In this document: in pieces, positions 1 to 9,034 of the stretch | How positions within the stretch are numbered: position 1 is the stretch's first letter | How the letters are laid out: each line of letters opens with the position of its first letter | Assembly: GCF_013618475.1 (NCBI RefSeq) | Contig: NZ_JABJVN010000001.1 | Span: 1,292,775 to 1,356,774, forward strand | Direction: 5' to 3' | From: Saccharibacillus deserti | GTDB lineage: Bacteria; Bacillota; Bacilli; Paenibacillales; Paenibacillaceae | Length of the DNA: 64,000 nt | Position numbers and translations under genes: made by a program | Notes under the pieces: model-generated | Databases searched by the model: none | What the model saw: only the letters and a program-made list of their open reading frames with translations | What the model was told of the DNA's origin: nothing

Positions 1-118
1 GCGGATCGATGATCGCTACGCTCCAGCCCTTCTCCCGGCAGGAAGTTGCGACATTCTGTCCGGCACTGCCGGTTCCGAGTACGATCAGATCAAAATTGAA
101 ATCGGATAGGGGCTTCAT
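1..118 (-). CDS. Pyridine nucleotide-disulfide oxidoreductase, N-terminal part (runs off left edge)
   Basis: Only the first 39 residues are inside the window. They contain a classic FAD-binding Rossmann start (DLIVLGTGSAGQNVA, about residues 10-24), the GxGxxG-type dinucleotide loop of the glutathione reductase/mercuric reductase/dihydrolipoamide dehydrogenase superfamily. The ATG at 118 follows a GTGAGGAA-like ribosome binding site. The substrate cannot be told because the redox-active cysteine region is outside. It is separated from the Hfq-like gene by a strong terminator, so it is its own transcription unit. Confidence 0.75.
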   Translation of the reverse strand, partial: MKPLSDFNFDLIVLGTGSAGQNVATSCREKGWSVAIIDP

Positions 119-210
119 AGAAAATTCCTCACTCTCTGGGTATGGACTGCATTTATCTTTCGCTTACCATTACCCGAATTGCCCGCTTGCGCCTTGTTTC
201 GTCCGCCGCG

Positions 211-263
211 CCAAAAGGCCCGGACGGGCGGCGATCTTCTCGCCGCCCGTCCGGGCCTTTTGG
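211..263. terminator. Strong bidirectional hairpin terminator
   Basis: A perfect 23-bp inverted repeat (211-233 with 241-263) encloses a 7-nt loop. The GC-rich stem is bordered by AAAA on one side and TTTT on the other, so it can stop transcription in both directions. It lies just downstream of the Hfq-like gene and ends that transcript before the flavoprotein gene. The remaining bases between the two genes show nothing else. Confidence 0.85.
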
Positions 264-276
264 CTGAACTGCGTTC

Positions 277-510
277 TTATTTGGCCTTTTCGGCGATGAT
301 CGTCGAAACGGCATGTTTGTAAATGAGACTCTGCTTGCCGGCAGAAGTTCGTACGACGATCACGAAACGGTCGAACGCTTCGATCTTCCCTTGAATACGG
401 GCACCATTGACCGTAATGACCGTGCAGTCGCGCCCGCTCTCGCTAAGCTGCCGCAGCTGATCGTCCTGCTGAAAGCCTGTTCGTTGTTCTCCGGATGGTT
501 CATTGGACAT
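277..510 (-). CDS. hfq: Hfq-like RNA-binding protein
   Basis: A 77-residue protein with the Sm-fold layout of Hfq. The Sm1 part reads CTVITVNGARIQGKIEAFD (about residues 29-47). The Sm2 signature YKHAVS, which in Hfq hexamers forms the proximal RNA-binding pore, is intact near the end. The ATG at 510 is chosen because GAGAGGGATCAC precedes it; an upstream in-frame ATG has no such site. The N-terminal extension (SNEPSGEQRTGF) and several pore-side residues differ from typical Bacillus Hfq. It may therefore be a divergent copy rather than the housekeeping one next to miaA, which is not seen here. Family assignment is confident; role as global sRNA chaperone is inferred. Confidence 0.8.
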   Translation of the reverse strand: MSNEPSGEQRTGFQQDDQLRQLSESGRDCTVITVNGARIQGKIEAFDRFVIVVRTSAGKQSLIYKHAVSTIIAEKAK

Positions 511-684
511 TGTGATCCCTCTCTCTATGTTAATGGGATAAGATTCGTCTCGACGTTCTTCCGCGTCAATCCGATTCCTGGTCATTATACCATCCCGAAC
601 CGCCCGAGTCTCAAAAAAGCCTGGAGCAAATTTGCGCGGCGGCCGCCTTTGGAAATCGGCCTATGCTCTCATGGTGCACGAAAA

Positions 685-2970
685 TCAAGAAATCTCCTGA
701 TCGGGGCTGTTCGGCCCGTTCTTCTGGTACTGCTTCGGCGTTATTCCGTACTTTTCCTTGAAAATACGGATAAAATGATTCGTCGACTGGTAGCCGAGTT
801 TCTCGGCGATCGCACTTACGGTCATCTGACCGCCCTGCAGCAGCCCTGCCGCCGCTTCCATTCGGCGAGCCGTGACGTACTCGATAAAGGTGCTGCCGGT
901 GTTCAATTTGAACTGGCGGCTGACATAGTTCGGAGTGACTCCCAGATGTTCGGCCGCCCGGTCCAGACTGATCTCGTTGTACAGATGGTCTGCGACAAAC
1001 TGCCGCACGCCTTCGACCAGATCCCGGTTGGTCCGCTGTTTGCGTTCTTCCAGATGTCCGAATGCGGTGTCCAGACGTTCCCTCATCCATTCAAGAAACA
1101 GTTCCGCATCGGAAATCCCGCCCGCTTCCGCGCGAATATCCGTATCGAACAGCAGCTGCGGATCCACACCCATGCCTTTTAGCGTCTTGTGGAACGTATA
1201 GACCAATTCGCCCAACTGCTGCCGGCCGTAATCCGCCGTGAAACCGCCGCTTCGCATCTCTTCGACCGCGCCTTCGACCGCCTGGCGTGCGCGGTTCCGT
1301 TCGCCGGCTTTCAACCCATTCTCCAGATCCGCGAAGAAGCGCACGGACCCTCCCGTCGATCTTCGCTCTTCCTCGTTCAGCTCCCCGTAATCCAGCCGAA
1401 GCCGATCGGGATAGAAGAATCCGTAGCGGCCGGCTTCTATCGCTTCCCGGTGCGAATAGGCGGCGGCATCGCTTCCCTGCTGCCGGGTTGAGCCGATGCA
1501 GAGGGTATACGCCTCTCCCGCTGCCGGAACAATCCGCTTTGCAATCAAGCTACCGGCTTGCGCGGAAGACAGCCGCAGATCGACAATTCCGTACAAACTG
1601 CGGTCCGGCGCCACAATCACCCAAATCCGTGCGTCTTCGGCGGACTGTGCTTCCAGGCGCTCGGCCAACTGGTAGGCTTCCGCCAGCTGCGGAGCACCCG
1701 GTCCGGCGCTTCTTGGCTGCAGGATAAAGCAGCAGATACGGTCTCCGAGCAGTTCAAGCCCAAGAAAACGGCGCATCTCCTGCGCATTTCCGGTATCGGA
1801 TGCGCCGGCGGCTTCTTCGCCGGGCTCCGGCGGTATCCGGTGCCCGCCGCTCAGCAGTTCCATGATGTAATGGTACTTGATGACCGGTTTGTTGACGGCC
1901 AGCTGCTCGTTCAGATCGTGCAGCTGCAGCGAGTAGCGCTGCAGGGTAGACCCGATCGGTCCGTATTGTTTTTTGGTCAATACATACAGCAGGGCGAGAC
2001 CCACGAGCAGCAGTCCCGCCCAGAGCGCGTACATGAGGTTTTTGAGATCGGCCGCTTTTTTGTAAAAAAGGCTCTTGTCCACAAGCGTCACGTAATCCCA
2101 GTTATTGACCCGCGAATGCGCATAAGCGACCACGGCTTCCCGTCCGTCCAGCTCCGCTTCGAAACTTCCCTGCTGCGGGTCTCCTCCGCCGGTCCGCTGC
2201 GCCCAGAGCGCGGCCGCCTGCATATAAGCCGCTCCGCTGTCGGGATCGGCGTTTCCCGTCACAAGCTCTCCCCGTTCGTCCACGATAAAAGCCAGTCCGC
2301 TGGCCGGATCAAAAGAATCGGCCAGCGACTGGCGCACCGCGCTTTCCTTCAGATGGATAGCGAAGACCGCCTTCCGGCGATCGAGCGGCGCGAAGTACGG
2401 ATAGCTGCGCACATAGCTGATCAAGCGCTCTTCGCCTCCGCCGGCGTCGGGCGCGGAAGCGGCATACCAGCCGACCTGGGCATCCGTTGTCAGGAATTTG
2501 TCCAGCCAGGGTTTGCGAAAGCCGGGATCGCGCCCGGATTCCTGAGGGAAGTAGAAAAACCGCGTGCCGTAGAAGAAGACCGGATCCCGGAAATAATACA
2601 TATCGACATAACGGATAAACGGCTGCTCCGACTGAAGGGCCGATAACGCTTCCTGCACGTTCACGATCGCGGAATAATCATGCCGGATCTGATGGGTCAT
2701 CGGGTAAAACAAAGCGGTATTGTCATCCGACAGCTCGGTCAGATTCCGCTTGGCGATCTGTACCGTCGGCATCAGCAGCTGCTCGTCGACCGTATTGCGG
2801 ATCTGCTTGACGGACTGCGTGTTGAACCGGTACAGCTCGGTGTTGTAAGCCTGCATCATATATTGGAAAATGCCGATCTGCGGCAGAACGCCAAGAAGCA
2901 GAATCAGCGCCAGATTGAAAAAAAGCAGCCGCGAGAAAAAAGCGGACTCGTTCAATTTTCGGTTCGGCAT
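685..2970 (-). CDS. YesN-like AraC-family regulator with extracellular sensor domain
   Basis: A 761-residue membrane-bound regulator. There are two membrane segments (about 14-34 and 312-332) around a roughly 275-residue extracytoplasmic sensor, then a cytoplasmic linker and a C-terminal AraC/XylS double helix-turn-helix (about 650-755, with YVSRQFK and the closing FKEKYGITPKQY motif). This architecture is typical of Paenibacillus regulators that sit beside LplABC-type sugar importers and control them in response to oligosaccharide or binding protein. The start is ATG 2970 after AAAGGGGGAGAAGGC. It follows the lyase gene in the same direction and probably belongs to the same operon. The 174 bp between it and the Hfq-like gene show no other gene. 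Confidence 0.88.
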   Translation of the reverse strand: MPNRKLNESAFFSRLLFFNLALILLLGVLPQIGIFQYMMQAYNTELYRFNTQSVKQIRNTVDEQLLMPTVQIAKRNLTELSDDNTALFYPMTHQIRHDYSAIVNVQEALSALQSEQPFIRYVDMYYFRDPVFFYGTRFFYFPQESGRDPGFRKPWLDKFLTTDAQVGWYAASAPDAGGGEERLISYVRSYPYFAPLDRRKAVFAIHLKESAVRQSLADSFDPASGLAFIVDERGELVTGNADPDSGAAYMQAAALWAQRTGGGDPQQGSFEAELDGREAVVAYAHSRVNNWDYVTLVDKSLFYKKAADLKNLMYALWAGLLLVGLALLYVLTKKQYGPIGSTLQRYSLQLHDLNEQLAVNKPVIKYHYIMELLSGGHRIPPEPGEEAAGASDTGNAQEMRRFLGLELLGDRICCFILQPRSAGPGAPQLAEAYQLAERLEAQSAEDARIWVIVAPDRSLYGIVDLRLSSAQAGSLIAKRIVPAAGEAYTLCIGSTRQQGSDAAAYSHREAIEAGRYGFFYPDRLRLDYGELNEEERRSTGGSVRFFADLENGLKAGERNRARQAVEGAVEEMRSGGFTADYGRQQLGELVYTFHKTLKGMGVDPQLLFDTDIRAEAGGISDAELFLEWMRERLDTAFGHLEERKQRTNRDLVEGVRQFVADHLYNEISLDRAAEHLGVTPNYVSRQFKLNTGSTFIEYVTARRMEAAAGLLQGGQMTVSAIAEKLGYQSTNHFIRIFKEKYGITPKQYQKNGPNSPDQEIS

Positions 2971-2989
2971 GCCTTCTCCCCCTTTCGCC

Positions 2990-3027
2990 GGGCTTCCGGG
3001 CTTCCGGGCTTCCGGGCTTCCGGGCTT
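2990..3027. repeat. Tandem GGGCTTCC octamer repeat
   Basis: Four full copies and one partial copy of the 8-bp unit GGGCTTCC lie between the lyase gene stop and the ribosome binding site of the AraC-type regulator. Copy number of such short tandem repeats can change by slippage and would alter the leader spacing, but no regulatory role is proven. Confidence 0.8.
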
Positions 3028-3038
3028 GATGTAGTTCC

Positions 3039-4913
3039 TCACTCTACCCGGCAGCATAGACTCCATTCGCCAACAAACCGATCCTTCAGGCCTTCGGCCA
3101 TCAATACCGTTCGATAAACCTTCTGTACTTCACCCAGCTGGGTTATACTCGCAATCTCTTCCACGGCCGCTTCAAACTTGGAAGAGTCGTATACCAACTC
3201 CGCTTTTGCCCGCTCGCCGCGCCAGATGACGGAGCCCGGACCCATTTCGGGACGATTCAGGCTGATGAGGTGCTCCGTTACCCGGTTTCCGGGCCTCTGT
3301 GCTTCCATCCCGGCCTGTTCCGGTTGTTCGCCATCGGAAATAAATTCAAATACGTCGCGCACTTCCAGCTTGGCGGACGCCTCCCCTTCTCTGCAGGTCC
3401 ATAGGAAGTGCCGGGTAAACAGTTCCAATTCCGTTTCGGGACCGTAGGCTCCCGTCAAATCGAGATCGAAATGGAGATGATCTCCGTCCCTGACGCTGCG
3501 CAAAACGTTCGCGGCATATTCTTCCCCCGCCTGCTGCCCGCAGCCGTTGATGACGGGCACGGAATGTCCTCGCGACGACGTATGAAGATAGCTATAGCGC
3601 CCGGCACCGAAGTAATCTTTAGTATACATGCCCGGTCCCAGGTCAGTCAGCAGCGTCTCTCCGCCGATATGGACAATAAAATGTCCCAGATCGTTGTGAT
3701 TGTGCGGCTCGCCGTTGTGTCCTCCCTTGGCCGAAAAAGCGAACAGACCCGACGGTGTGTCGCGTTTGTCGATAATCCAACCGGCATCCGGGAAGTCGAT
3801 CGTTCCCATCCGAAGCTCGCCCTCCGCGGAATCTTCGTCGGTCCACAACAGATTGCGAACCAGATGCGGCCAGCGGTAGCAGCGGTCGTCGTGAAAAAGC
3901 GGCGGGCGCGGCAGGGCCGGAACGGAAGCGCCGATACGGCTGCGCAGCCGGGTCAACATCCCGGGATGCAAAAGAAGAGACGGAGAGCAGTCCGAGTAAT
4001 TGATACAGGTCATCGACGATAGCGCCGTGCTGCCCGCATAGTCGGCGATGCGCCGTATTTTGTCATCCTCGAGAAGATCGACTTCCCTGTCGGTATAGTC
4101 ATACAACATTTCTGCCCAATATACGTAATAACCGAAGCCATAGGTCCAGTAACCGGCTCCTTCCAGGCAGCAGCCGTCTTCCCCATAGCCGGACAAAAAG
4201 CTCTCCATCGCGTCAGCGATGCGGGCCTGCATCCCGGCCAGGCGTTCACGGTCTTCCACCAGCAGCAGCGCCGCCATGCCGACCGCGCCGGCGCAGACGG
4301 CGGACCAGTTATGCTCCGCGGAGAACCAGAAGAACGGCTGCCCGCTGCCGAACGTCGGCTCAAAGACGCGCCGTTCGACTTCGAGCCGGACCCGCTGCGA
4401 GACCCACGGATGCAGCCGGTCGCCGACCAGCAGCAGCATTTCCGCCAGCGCGTGTCCGGTCTCCGCCGCGAACAAGTCGACGATGCGATCCGAAGGCAGC
4501 GAATCCCGCGCTCCCCTGTGCGAGTACGGCAGATGCGCGGGCACCGCCCAGCTGTATTCGCCGCAGATCTCCCAAATCGTCTGTTCGAGCGGTTCGAGAT
4601 ATTTGTCGTCTTCGTCGATCAACAGCGCCATCGCCAATGCCAACAGCCGCCCGCGGCGGTGGAAATAGGGACGTTCGTATTCGAATCGCGTGCCTGTCTC
4701 CCGAAACGTCTTGAAATCGGCGAAGTTCAGCGCCGGCAGCGGCTGACTTGCGCCGATCTCCGCTTCGGCACGGATTTCTTCAAGCAGTCGCTCCAAATAT
4801 AAGGAAGAACGAAGCCCGGCCAATTTTTCCGGCGTAATGACGGCACCGGCCAGATGGTTTGGCCGCCGCTCCACTTTCAAAATCGCTTTCCTCAATTCAT
4901 GGTATGCAACCAT
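3039..4913 (-). CDS. Heparinase II/III family polysaccharide lyase (cytoplasmic form)
   Basis: A 624-residue protein with an N-terminal alpha/alpha-toroid (AEHNWSAVCAGAVG near residue 200) and a C-terminal heparinase II/III beta domain. The hallmark His/Asn-rich segment HNGEPHNHNDLGHF lies around residue 400. No signal peptide is visible, so it probably acts on imported oligosaccharides in the cytoplasm. Such lyases cleave uronic-acid-containing glycans by beta-elimination; the exact substrate cannot be read. The ATG at 4913 follows AAGAGGAGGCGGATC. It lies downstream of an LplABC-type transporter, which supports uptake followed by depolymerisation. Confidence 0.85.
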   Translation of the reverse strand: MVAYHELRKAILKVERRPNHLAGAVITPEKLAGLRSSLYLERLLEEIRAEAEIGASQPLPALNFADFKTFRETGTRFEYERPYFHRRGRLLALAMALLIDEDDKYLEPLEQTIWEICGEYSWAVPAHLPYSHRGARDSLPSDRIVDLFAAETGHALAEMLLLVGDRLHPWVSQRVRLEVERRVFEPTFGSGQPFFWFSAEHNWSAVCAGAVGMAALLLVEDRERLAGMQARIADAMESFLSGYGEDGCCLEGAGYWTYGFGYYVYWAEMLYDYTDREVDLLEDDKIRRIADYAGSTALSSMTCINYSDCSPSLLLHPGMLTRLRSRIGASVPALPRPPLFHDDRCYRWPHLVRNLLWTDEDSAEGELRMGTIDFPDAGWIIDKRDTPSGLFAFSAKGGHNGEPHNHNDLGHFIVHIGGETLLTDLGPGMYTKDYFGAGRYSYLHTSSRGHSVPVINGCGQQAGEEYAANVLRSVRDGDHLHFDLDLTGAYGPETELELFTRHFLWTCREGEASAKLEVRDVFEFISDGEQPEQAGMEAQRPGNRVTEHLISLNRPEMGPGSVIWRGERAKAELVYDSSKFEAAVEEIASITQLGEVQKVYRTVLMAEGLKDRFVGEWSLCCRVE

Positions 4914-5045
4914 GATCCGCCTCCTCTTATGATGCCTGCCCCTTGATATATGGAGCCGCAAAGTGCCCCGTCCCGGAAAAACCCCGGCACTTGGGTCAAA
5001 ATTCGCCTTCTCGTGCGGAACAACAGGCATGAAAGACGCACGTAA

Positions 5046-5081
5046 GGGAGACGGGCATCCCCGCTTGACTGCCCGTCTCCC
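5046..5081. terminator. Hairpin between binding-protein and lyase genes
   Basis: A 12-bp perfect inverted repeat (5046-5057 with 5070-5081) lies just past the binding-protein stop. It lacks a long U-tract in the minus direction, so it may be an attenuating or 3'-end-protecting hairpin. That would let the binding-protein message be more abundant than the downstream lyase message. Confidence 0.55.
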
Positions 5082-5094
5082 CGCTGCTTTCGTC

Positions 5095-6660
5095 TTACTC
5101 GCTGACCATCTGCCGATAGGCTTCGTTGACGTCTTGTTCCACCTGTGAACCTCCGTTATCCATAAAGTTCCGCACGAACGTATCGAAACTATCGACCGGC
5201 TGTTCGCCGATGATGATCTTGGTATATGTTTCTTCCTGAAGTTTGAGAAGGTTTCCGGAGTACTGCGACAGACTGTCGACGGCTGGCGCGATAACCGGAG
5301 GGTAGCCTTTCGTTTTGACGGATTCTCCGAACTCATACAACTTGGAAAGCTCTTTTTTGCCGTATGCCGGGTTCTCCATAATGTTGAACACCTGGGCTCC
5401 GCGTTTGAAGCTGGCGTTCGCATCGCTCTCGTCCTTGATCTTCGTGATTGATCCATCCCCGTTTTTTTTCCAATCGAGGCCTTCTTCGCCCCGGAACACG
5501 GTCAAATAATAATCATAATCCGTAAAGCTCGTCTCGAGCATGCTCAAGAATAATTCCACCTTGCGCGGATCTTCGGCCGCTTTCGGCGAGATTCCGATCG
5601 GAACGCTGTTCACGCCCCACTGCGGTGCGCCCGATTGGCCGTCCGGTCCGACCGGCGGCACTCCGAAAGCGATCTCGCCGTCCGGCTGCGCTTTTTTGAA
5701 GTTTTGATATTGTTCGCCGCCCGCGTCTTCGCTGTCGAACAGCTCGTTGCGCCAATGGTAAAACATACCGTTGCCGGTCAAACCTATCCGGTTGTTATAG
5801 AAGGCATGGGAATCCGCCCAGTAACCGCCCGTATTTTCGCCCGTGATAAATTCGGGATCGATCAGTTCTTTCTCGTACCAGTCATGCAGTACGGCAAGCG
5901 CCTTTTTCATTTCCGGCTGCACGGCCGCAAATTCGATTTTGCCGTCTTTCATGACGTAGTTGGTGCCGTTAGCCGGCATTCCGAACGCGCCGAGCACGTA
6001 GGGAATCGCGTAATCGGACATGCCGTACGTATCTTTTTTCCCATTGCCGTCGGGATCTTCATTGCGGAACTTCGTCAGGGCGGTCTCGAATTCATCCAGC
6101 GTTTCGGGAATTTTATCGATGCCGACCTTGTCCAGCCAGTCCTTGCGCCAGATCGTCGACTGGGCGTAGTCCCCGTTAAGATTGATAGCGGGAAGCCCAT
6201 AGATTTTGCCTTCGTACTTGACCGTGTTCCAGAGCGAAGCATCGTACTCGTCGATGACTTTCGCGTACGTCGGCGCATATTTTTGGATGTCCTCCTCGGG
6301 AATTTCCGCCAAAATGCCGTTGGCCACATACTTCGGAATTTGTTCCCGGATCTGAAGCACGTCGGGAATTTCGCCTGCCGCAAACTTCACGTTGACCTGG
6401 TCGTTCCACTGCTGCGCGTCCACGTACCAGACGTTGAATTTCGCGTTGAACTTGTCTTCCACCATTTTGAAAATGTTCGAATTCGGATCGGGCTGCGCGT
6501 ATGAGTTGTAAGCGAGCCAATCCAGCTGTACCGGTTCCGACGAGTCGGCTCCTTCCGCCGGCTTCGAGGAATCCGGTTCTCCGCAAGCCGACAGCATTCC
6601 CGCCAGCAGCGCAATCGCCGCCAATCCCGAACCTGCTTTGCCCAAACGATTTCTTTTCAT
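5095..6660 (-). CDS. Extracellular sugar-binding lipoprotein (LplA type)
   Basis: A 521-residue family-1 solute-binding protein. It has a lipoprotein signal (LLAGMLSAC, Cys at residue 26) and a long, aromatic-rich mature domain typical of the LplA group, which binds oligosaccharides outside the membrane. The start is ATG 6660 after TTGGAGGGATTGTC. It follows two permease genes in the same direction, forming a complete importer apart from the ATPase. In this family the ATPase is usually a shared MsmX-type protein encoded elsewhere, and none is present here. The substrate is inferred from the adjacent heparinase-type lyase. Confidence 0.88.
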   Translation of the reverse strand: MKRNRLGKAGSGLAAIALLAGMLSACGEPDSSKPAEGADSSEPVQLDWLAYNSYAQPDPNSNIFKMVEDKFNAKFNVWYVDAQQWNDQVNVKFAAGEIPDVLQIREQIPKYVANGILAEIPEEDIQKYAPTYAKVIDEYDASLWNTVKYEGKIYGLPAINLNGDYAQSTIWRKDWLDKVGIDKIPETLDEFETALTKFRNEDPDGNGKKDTYGMSDYAIPYVLGAFGMPANGTNYVMKDGKIEFAAVQPEMKKALAVLHDWYEKELIDPEFITGENTGGYWADSHAFYNNRIGLTGNGMFYHWRNELFDSEDAGGEQYQNFKKAQPDGEIAFGVPPVGPDGQSGAPQWGVNSVPIGISPKAAEDPRKVELFLSMLETSFTDYDYYLTVFRGEEGLDWKKNGDGSITKIKDESDANASFKRGAQVFNIMENPAYGKKELSKLYEFGESVKTKGYPPVIAPAVDSLSQYSGNLLKLQEETYTKIIIGEQPVDSFDTFVRNFMDNGGSQVEQDVNEAYRQMVSE

Positions 6661-6832
6661 GACAATCCCTCCAACTGGCCGCATGCAGACGCCGGTAGTC
6701 CGATCGATCCCGGAGTAAGCGCATACATATCCGACCTAGATTATATCGGACATTGTCCGACCTGTGAACCCGGGCGTAGCAGGCTTCGCTTCGGGCCTAT
6801 CAGCCTTTGGAAGCCGCCGCGGCTCCGGGGAA

Positions 6833-7714
6833 TTACCCTTTGACGGAACCCAGCATGGTACCTTTGACGAAATATTTTTGCAGAAACGGATAGATGCAGA
6901 TGATCGGCAGAATGGATACGACCAGCGTCGCCATCTTCATCGATTCGGTATTGACCGGCTTATCCATGCTGTCGGTTACGCCGGAGGAAGGGTCCAGCGT
7001 GCCGTCGATGACGATCCGCCGCAGGATCAGCTGAAGCACCTGCTTGTGTTCGTCCTGGATGTACAGCATGGAGTCGAACCAGGCGTTCCAGTGGCCGACG
7101 GCGCTGTACAGCGAGACGGTGGCGAGAATGGGCATCGACAGCGGCATGATGATCTTCCAGAGGATGTACAGTTCGCCGGCTCCGTCGATCTTGGCGGATT
7201 CTTCCAGGCTTTCCGGCAGCGCGGCGATAAAGTTGCGGACGATCAGGAGCAGGAACACACTGACCACTCCCGGCAGCACCAGCGCCCAGACCGAATTCAT
7301 CAGCCCCAGGTTCTTGATCAGCATGTAGCTTGGAATCAGTCCGCCGGAGAAAAACATGGTGAATACGATCAGCGCGGTCCAAAACGGACGGTGCGGCAGG
7401 CTTTTTTTGGACAGAGGATACGCGCCCATAAAAGTCAGAATGACGGTCAGCGCCGTGCCGAGCACGGTCCGAATAATCGTATTGCCGTAAGCCGTCCAGA
7501 TGATCGACTTGCGGAATACTTCCTGATAGCCGCTGAAGTCGAATTTCGTCGGGAACAGGTGGAATCCGTAGCTGTTGATGACCTCCACGGGGCTGACCGA
7601 GACGGTCAGCACCTGCATCATGGGCACGATAATCGAGACGCACAGCAGAACCAGGACCGTATAGGCAAAAGTGACATAAATACGGTCGGACCAGCTTCGA
7701 TGCTTGATTTTCAT
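6833..7714 (-). CDS. Carbohydrate ABC transporter permease (YtcP type)
   Basis: About 294 residues with six predicted membrane segments and the binding-protein-dependent permease loop EAA signature region (ESLEESAKIDGAGELYILWK, about residues 190-209). The C-terminal FVKGTMLGSVKG ending is characteristic of YtcP/LplC proteins. The start at 7714 is preferred over an ATG 9 bp upstream because AAAGGAG then has proper spacing. It is the second permease of the pair and lies 18 bp after the LplB-like gene. Confidence 0.9.
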   Translation of the reverse strand: MKIKHRSWSDRIYVTFAYTVLVLLCVSIIVPMMQVLTVSVSPVEVINSYGFHLFPTKFDFSGYQEVFRKSIIWTAYGNTIIRTVLGTALTVILTFMGAYPLSKKSLPHRPFWTALIVFTMFFSGGLIPSYMLIKNLGLMNSVWALVLPGVVSVFLLLIVRNFIAALPESLEESAKIDGAGELYILWKIIMPLSMPILATVSLYSAVGHWNAWFDSMLYIQDEHKQVLQLILRRIVIDGTLDPSSGVTDSMDKPVNTESMKMATLVVSILPIICIYPFLQKYFVKGTMLGSVKG

Positions 7715-7732
7715 AAGATTCATGCTCCTTTC

Positions 7733-8683
7733 TCAGAAGATGGCCTGGTCGCTGAAACGGCGCGCAATCGTGTTGGCGGTCAGCACCATAATCAGCGCGA
7801 TCACGTTCTTGAACAATCCGACCGCGGCGGCGTAGCTGTAGTTCATCTTGGCGATTCCCTCGGTGTACGTATAGGTCGAGATCACGTCGCCGACGCTGAG
7901 CACATTCGTGTTAAGCAGATTGAAAATCTGATCAAAATCGTCGTTGATGATACTGCCCGAATTCAGAATAACCATGATTACGATCACAGGAGCGATCGAC
8001 GGCAGCGTGATATACCAGACCTTCTTGAGCCGGCTGATCCCGTCCACCTCCGCCGCTTCGTACAGTTCGGGACTGATCCCCGCGATCGCGGCCAGATAGA
8101 TAATCGCCGAGAAGCCGACCCCTTTCCAGATGTCCGTACTGACGAGAATCGTGCGGAACCAATCCGTGCTGGCGAGAAAATACACCGGCTGGAAGCCCAG
8201 CTCCATCAGCAGCACGTTCAGCGCGCCGCGGCTTGGAGACAAAATCTCGATCACGATGCCCGACAGCACGATCCAGGAAAGAAAATGCGGCAGGTAGCTG
8301 ATCGTCTGCACGAATTTCTTGAATCTCGGCCGCATGACTTCATTGATCAGCAGAGCCAGAAGGATCGGAGCCGGGAAGCCGAACAGAATCTTGTAGGCGT
8401 TGATAATCAGCGTGTTCTTCAGCACCTGCATGAAATAGATTCCGTCGAACAATTCGCGAAAATGCTTCAATCCCACGAACTCGCTGCCCGAGATGCCTTT
8501 GAAGATCCGGAAATCCTGAAACGCCATCAGCACTCCGTAAATAGGCACGTAATGGAAGATCACGAAGTACGCCAGGACCGGCAGCAGCATGAAAAAATAA
8601 TACCGGTGCTTGATGTAGCTTCGGAGCGTCCCGGAGCTTTTGCGCTCCAGGGTGCCGGGTAACGCGATTGATTTGCGCTGCAT
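7733..8683 (-). CDS. Carbohydrate ABC transporter permease (LplB type)
   Basis: A 316-residue inner-membrane permease. It has the LplB-like N-terminal hydrophobic segment (YYFFMLLPVLAYFVIFHYVP), six membrane spans and the EAA loop (ELYEAAEVDGISRLKKVWYI, near residue 220) that contacts the ATPase. The ATG at 8683 follows CTGGAGGTGAACC. It is the first gene of the first polysaccharide operon; a cre-like sequence lies 68 bp upstream. With its neighbours it should import an oligosaccharide. Confidence 0.9.
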   Translation of the reverse strand: MQRKSIALPGTLERKSSGTLRSYIKHRYYFFMLLPVLAYFVIFHYVPIYGVLMAFQDFRIFKGISGSEFVGLKHFRELFDGIYFMQVLKNTLIINAYKILFGFPAPILLALLINEVMRPRFKKFVQTISYLPHFLSWIVLSGIVIEILSPSRGALNVLLMELGFQPVYFLASTDWFRTILVSTDIWKGVGFSAIIYLAAIAGISPELYEAAEVDGISRLKKVWYITLPSIAPVIVIMVILNSGSIINDDFDQIFNLLNTNVLSVGDVISTYTYTEGIAKMNYSYAAAVGLFKNVIALIMVLTANTIARRFSDQAIF

Positions 8684-8750
8684 GGTTCACCTCCAGATTC
8701 GAATAGAATACGCAGCCGCCTGGGTCTTTCGTTCGGGTCGAACACCGATT

Positions 8751-8764
8751 TGAAAGCGTATTCA
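8751..8764 (-). promoter_or_regulatory. Candidate catabolite-response element (cre)
   Basis: Read on the minus strand the site is TGAATACGCTTTCA, which matches the Bacillus CcpA consensus TGWAARCGYTWNCW at 13 of 14 positions. It lies 68 bp upstream of the first permease start, where CcpA could repress the operon when preferred sugars are present. Binding is inferred from sequence only. Confidence 0.45.
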
Positions 8765-8826
8765 ATTTCTGAGGCCAACTCTACCTTTCCGGTCGCGGCA
8801 GGGCAATGACTCATATTCGCCTTTAT

Positions 8827-8891
8827 GGCGATTTTTTGACGAAAACGGTGCCCGGAAAAAATGGCGTTTTTTGCGGAAACGGCGATTTTTT
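8827..8891. repeat. Spaced GGCG-T6 motifs upstream of sugar operon
   Basis: Three copies of GGCG(A)TTTTTT start at 8827, 8863 and 8881, spaced 36 and 18 bp apart. No open frame fits here. The intergenic stretch from 8684 to 9034 otherwise holds the cre-like site and the terminator of the methyltransferase gene. T-tracts in near-helical phase may bend the DNA; a function is not shown. Confidence 0.4.
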
Positions 8892-8976
8892 AAGCTGAAC
8901 GTCCTCATAAAAGAGCGCAGCCGCGCGCTTTAATCCACTACATTTCGCCGAGGCCATCGATAGAAGAACGCCAAAA

Positions 8977-9011
8977 AAAGACCGGCCTCCAAAGTGCGGA
9001 AACCGGTCTTT
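8977..9011 (-). terminator. Rho-independent terminator of methyltransferase gene
   Basis: AAAGACCGG and CCGGTCTTT (8977-8985 with 9003-9011) form a 9-bp stem, followed by seven Ts in the minus direction, 23 bp after the methyltransferase stop. Confidence 0.8.
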
Positions 9012-9034
9012 CGAAGCGGTACAGATGCCGAATT

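Noticed and set aside
6764..8662. 632-residue plus-strand open frame
   Set aside because: It is the antisense shadow of the two permease genes, with His/Arg/Gln-rich composition and no ribosome binding site.
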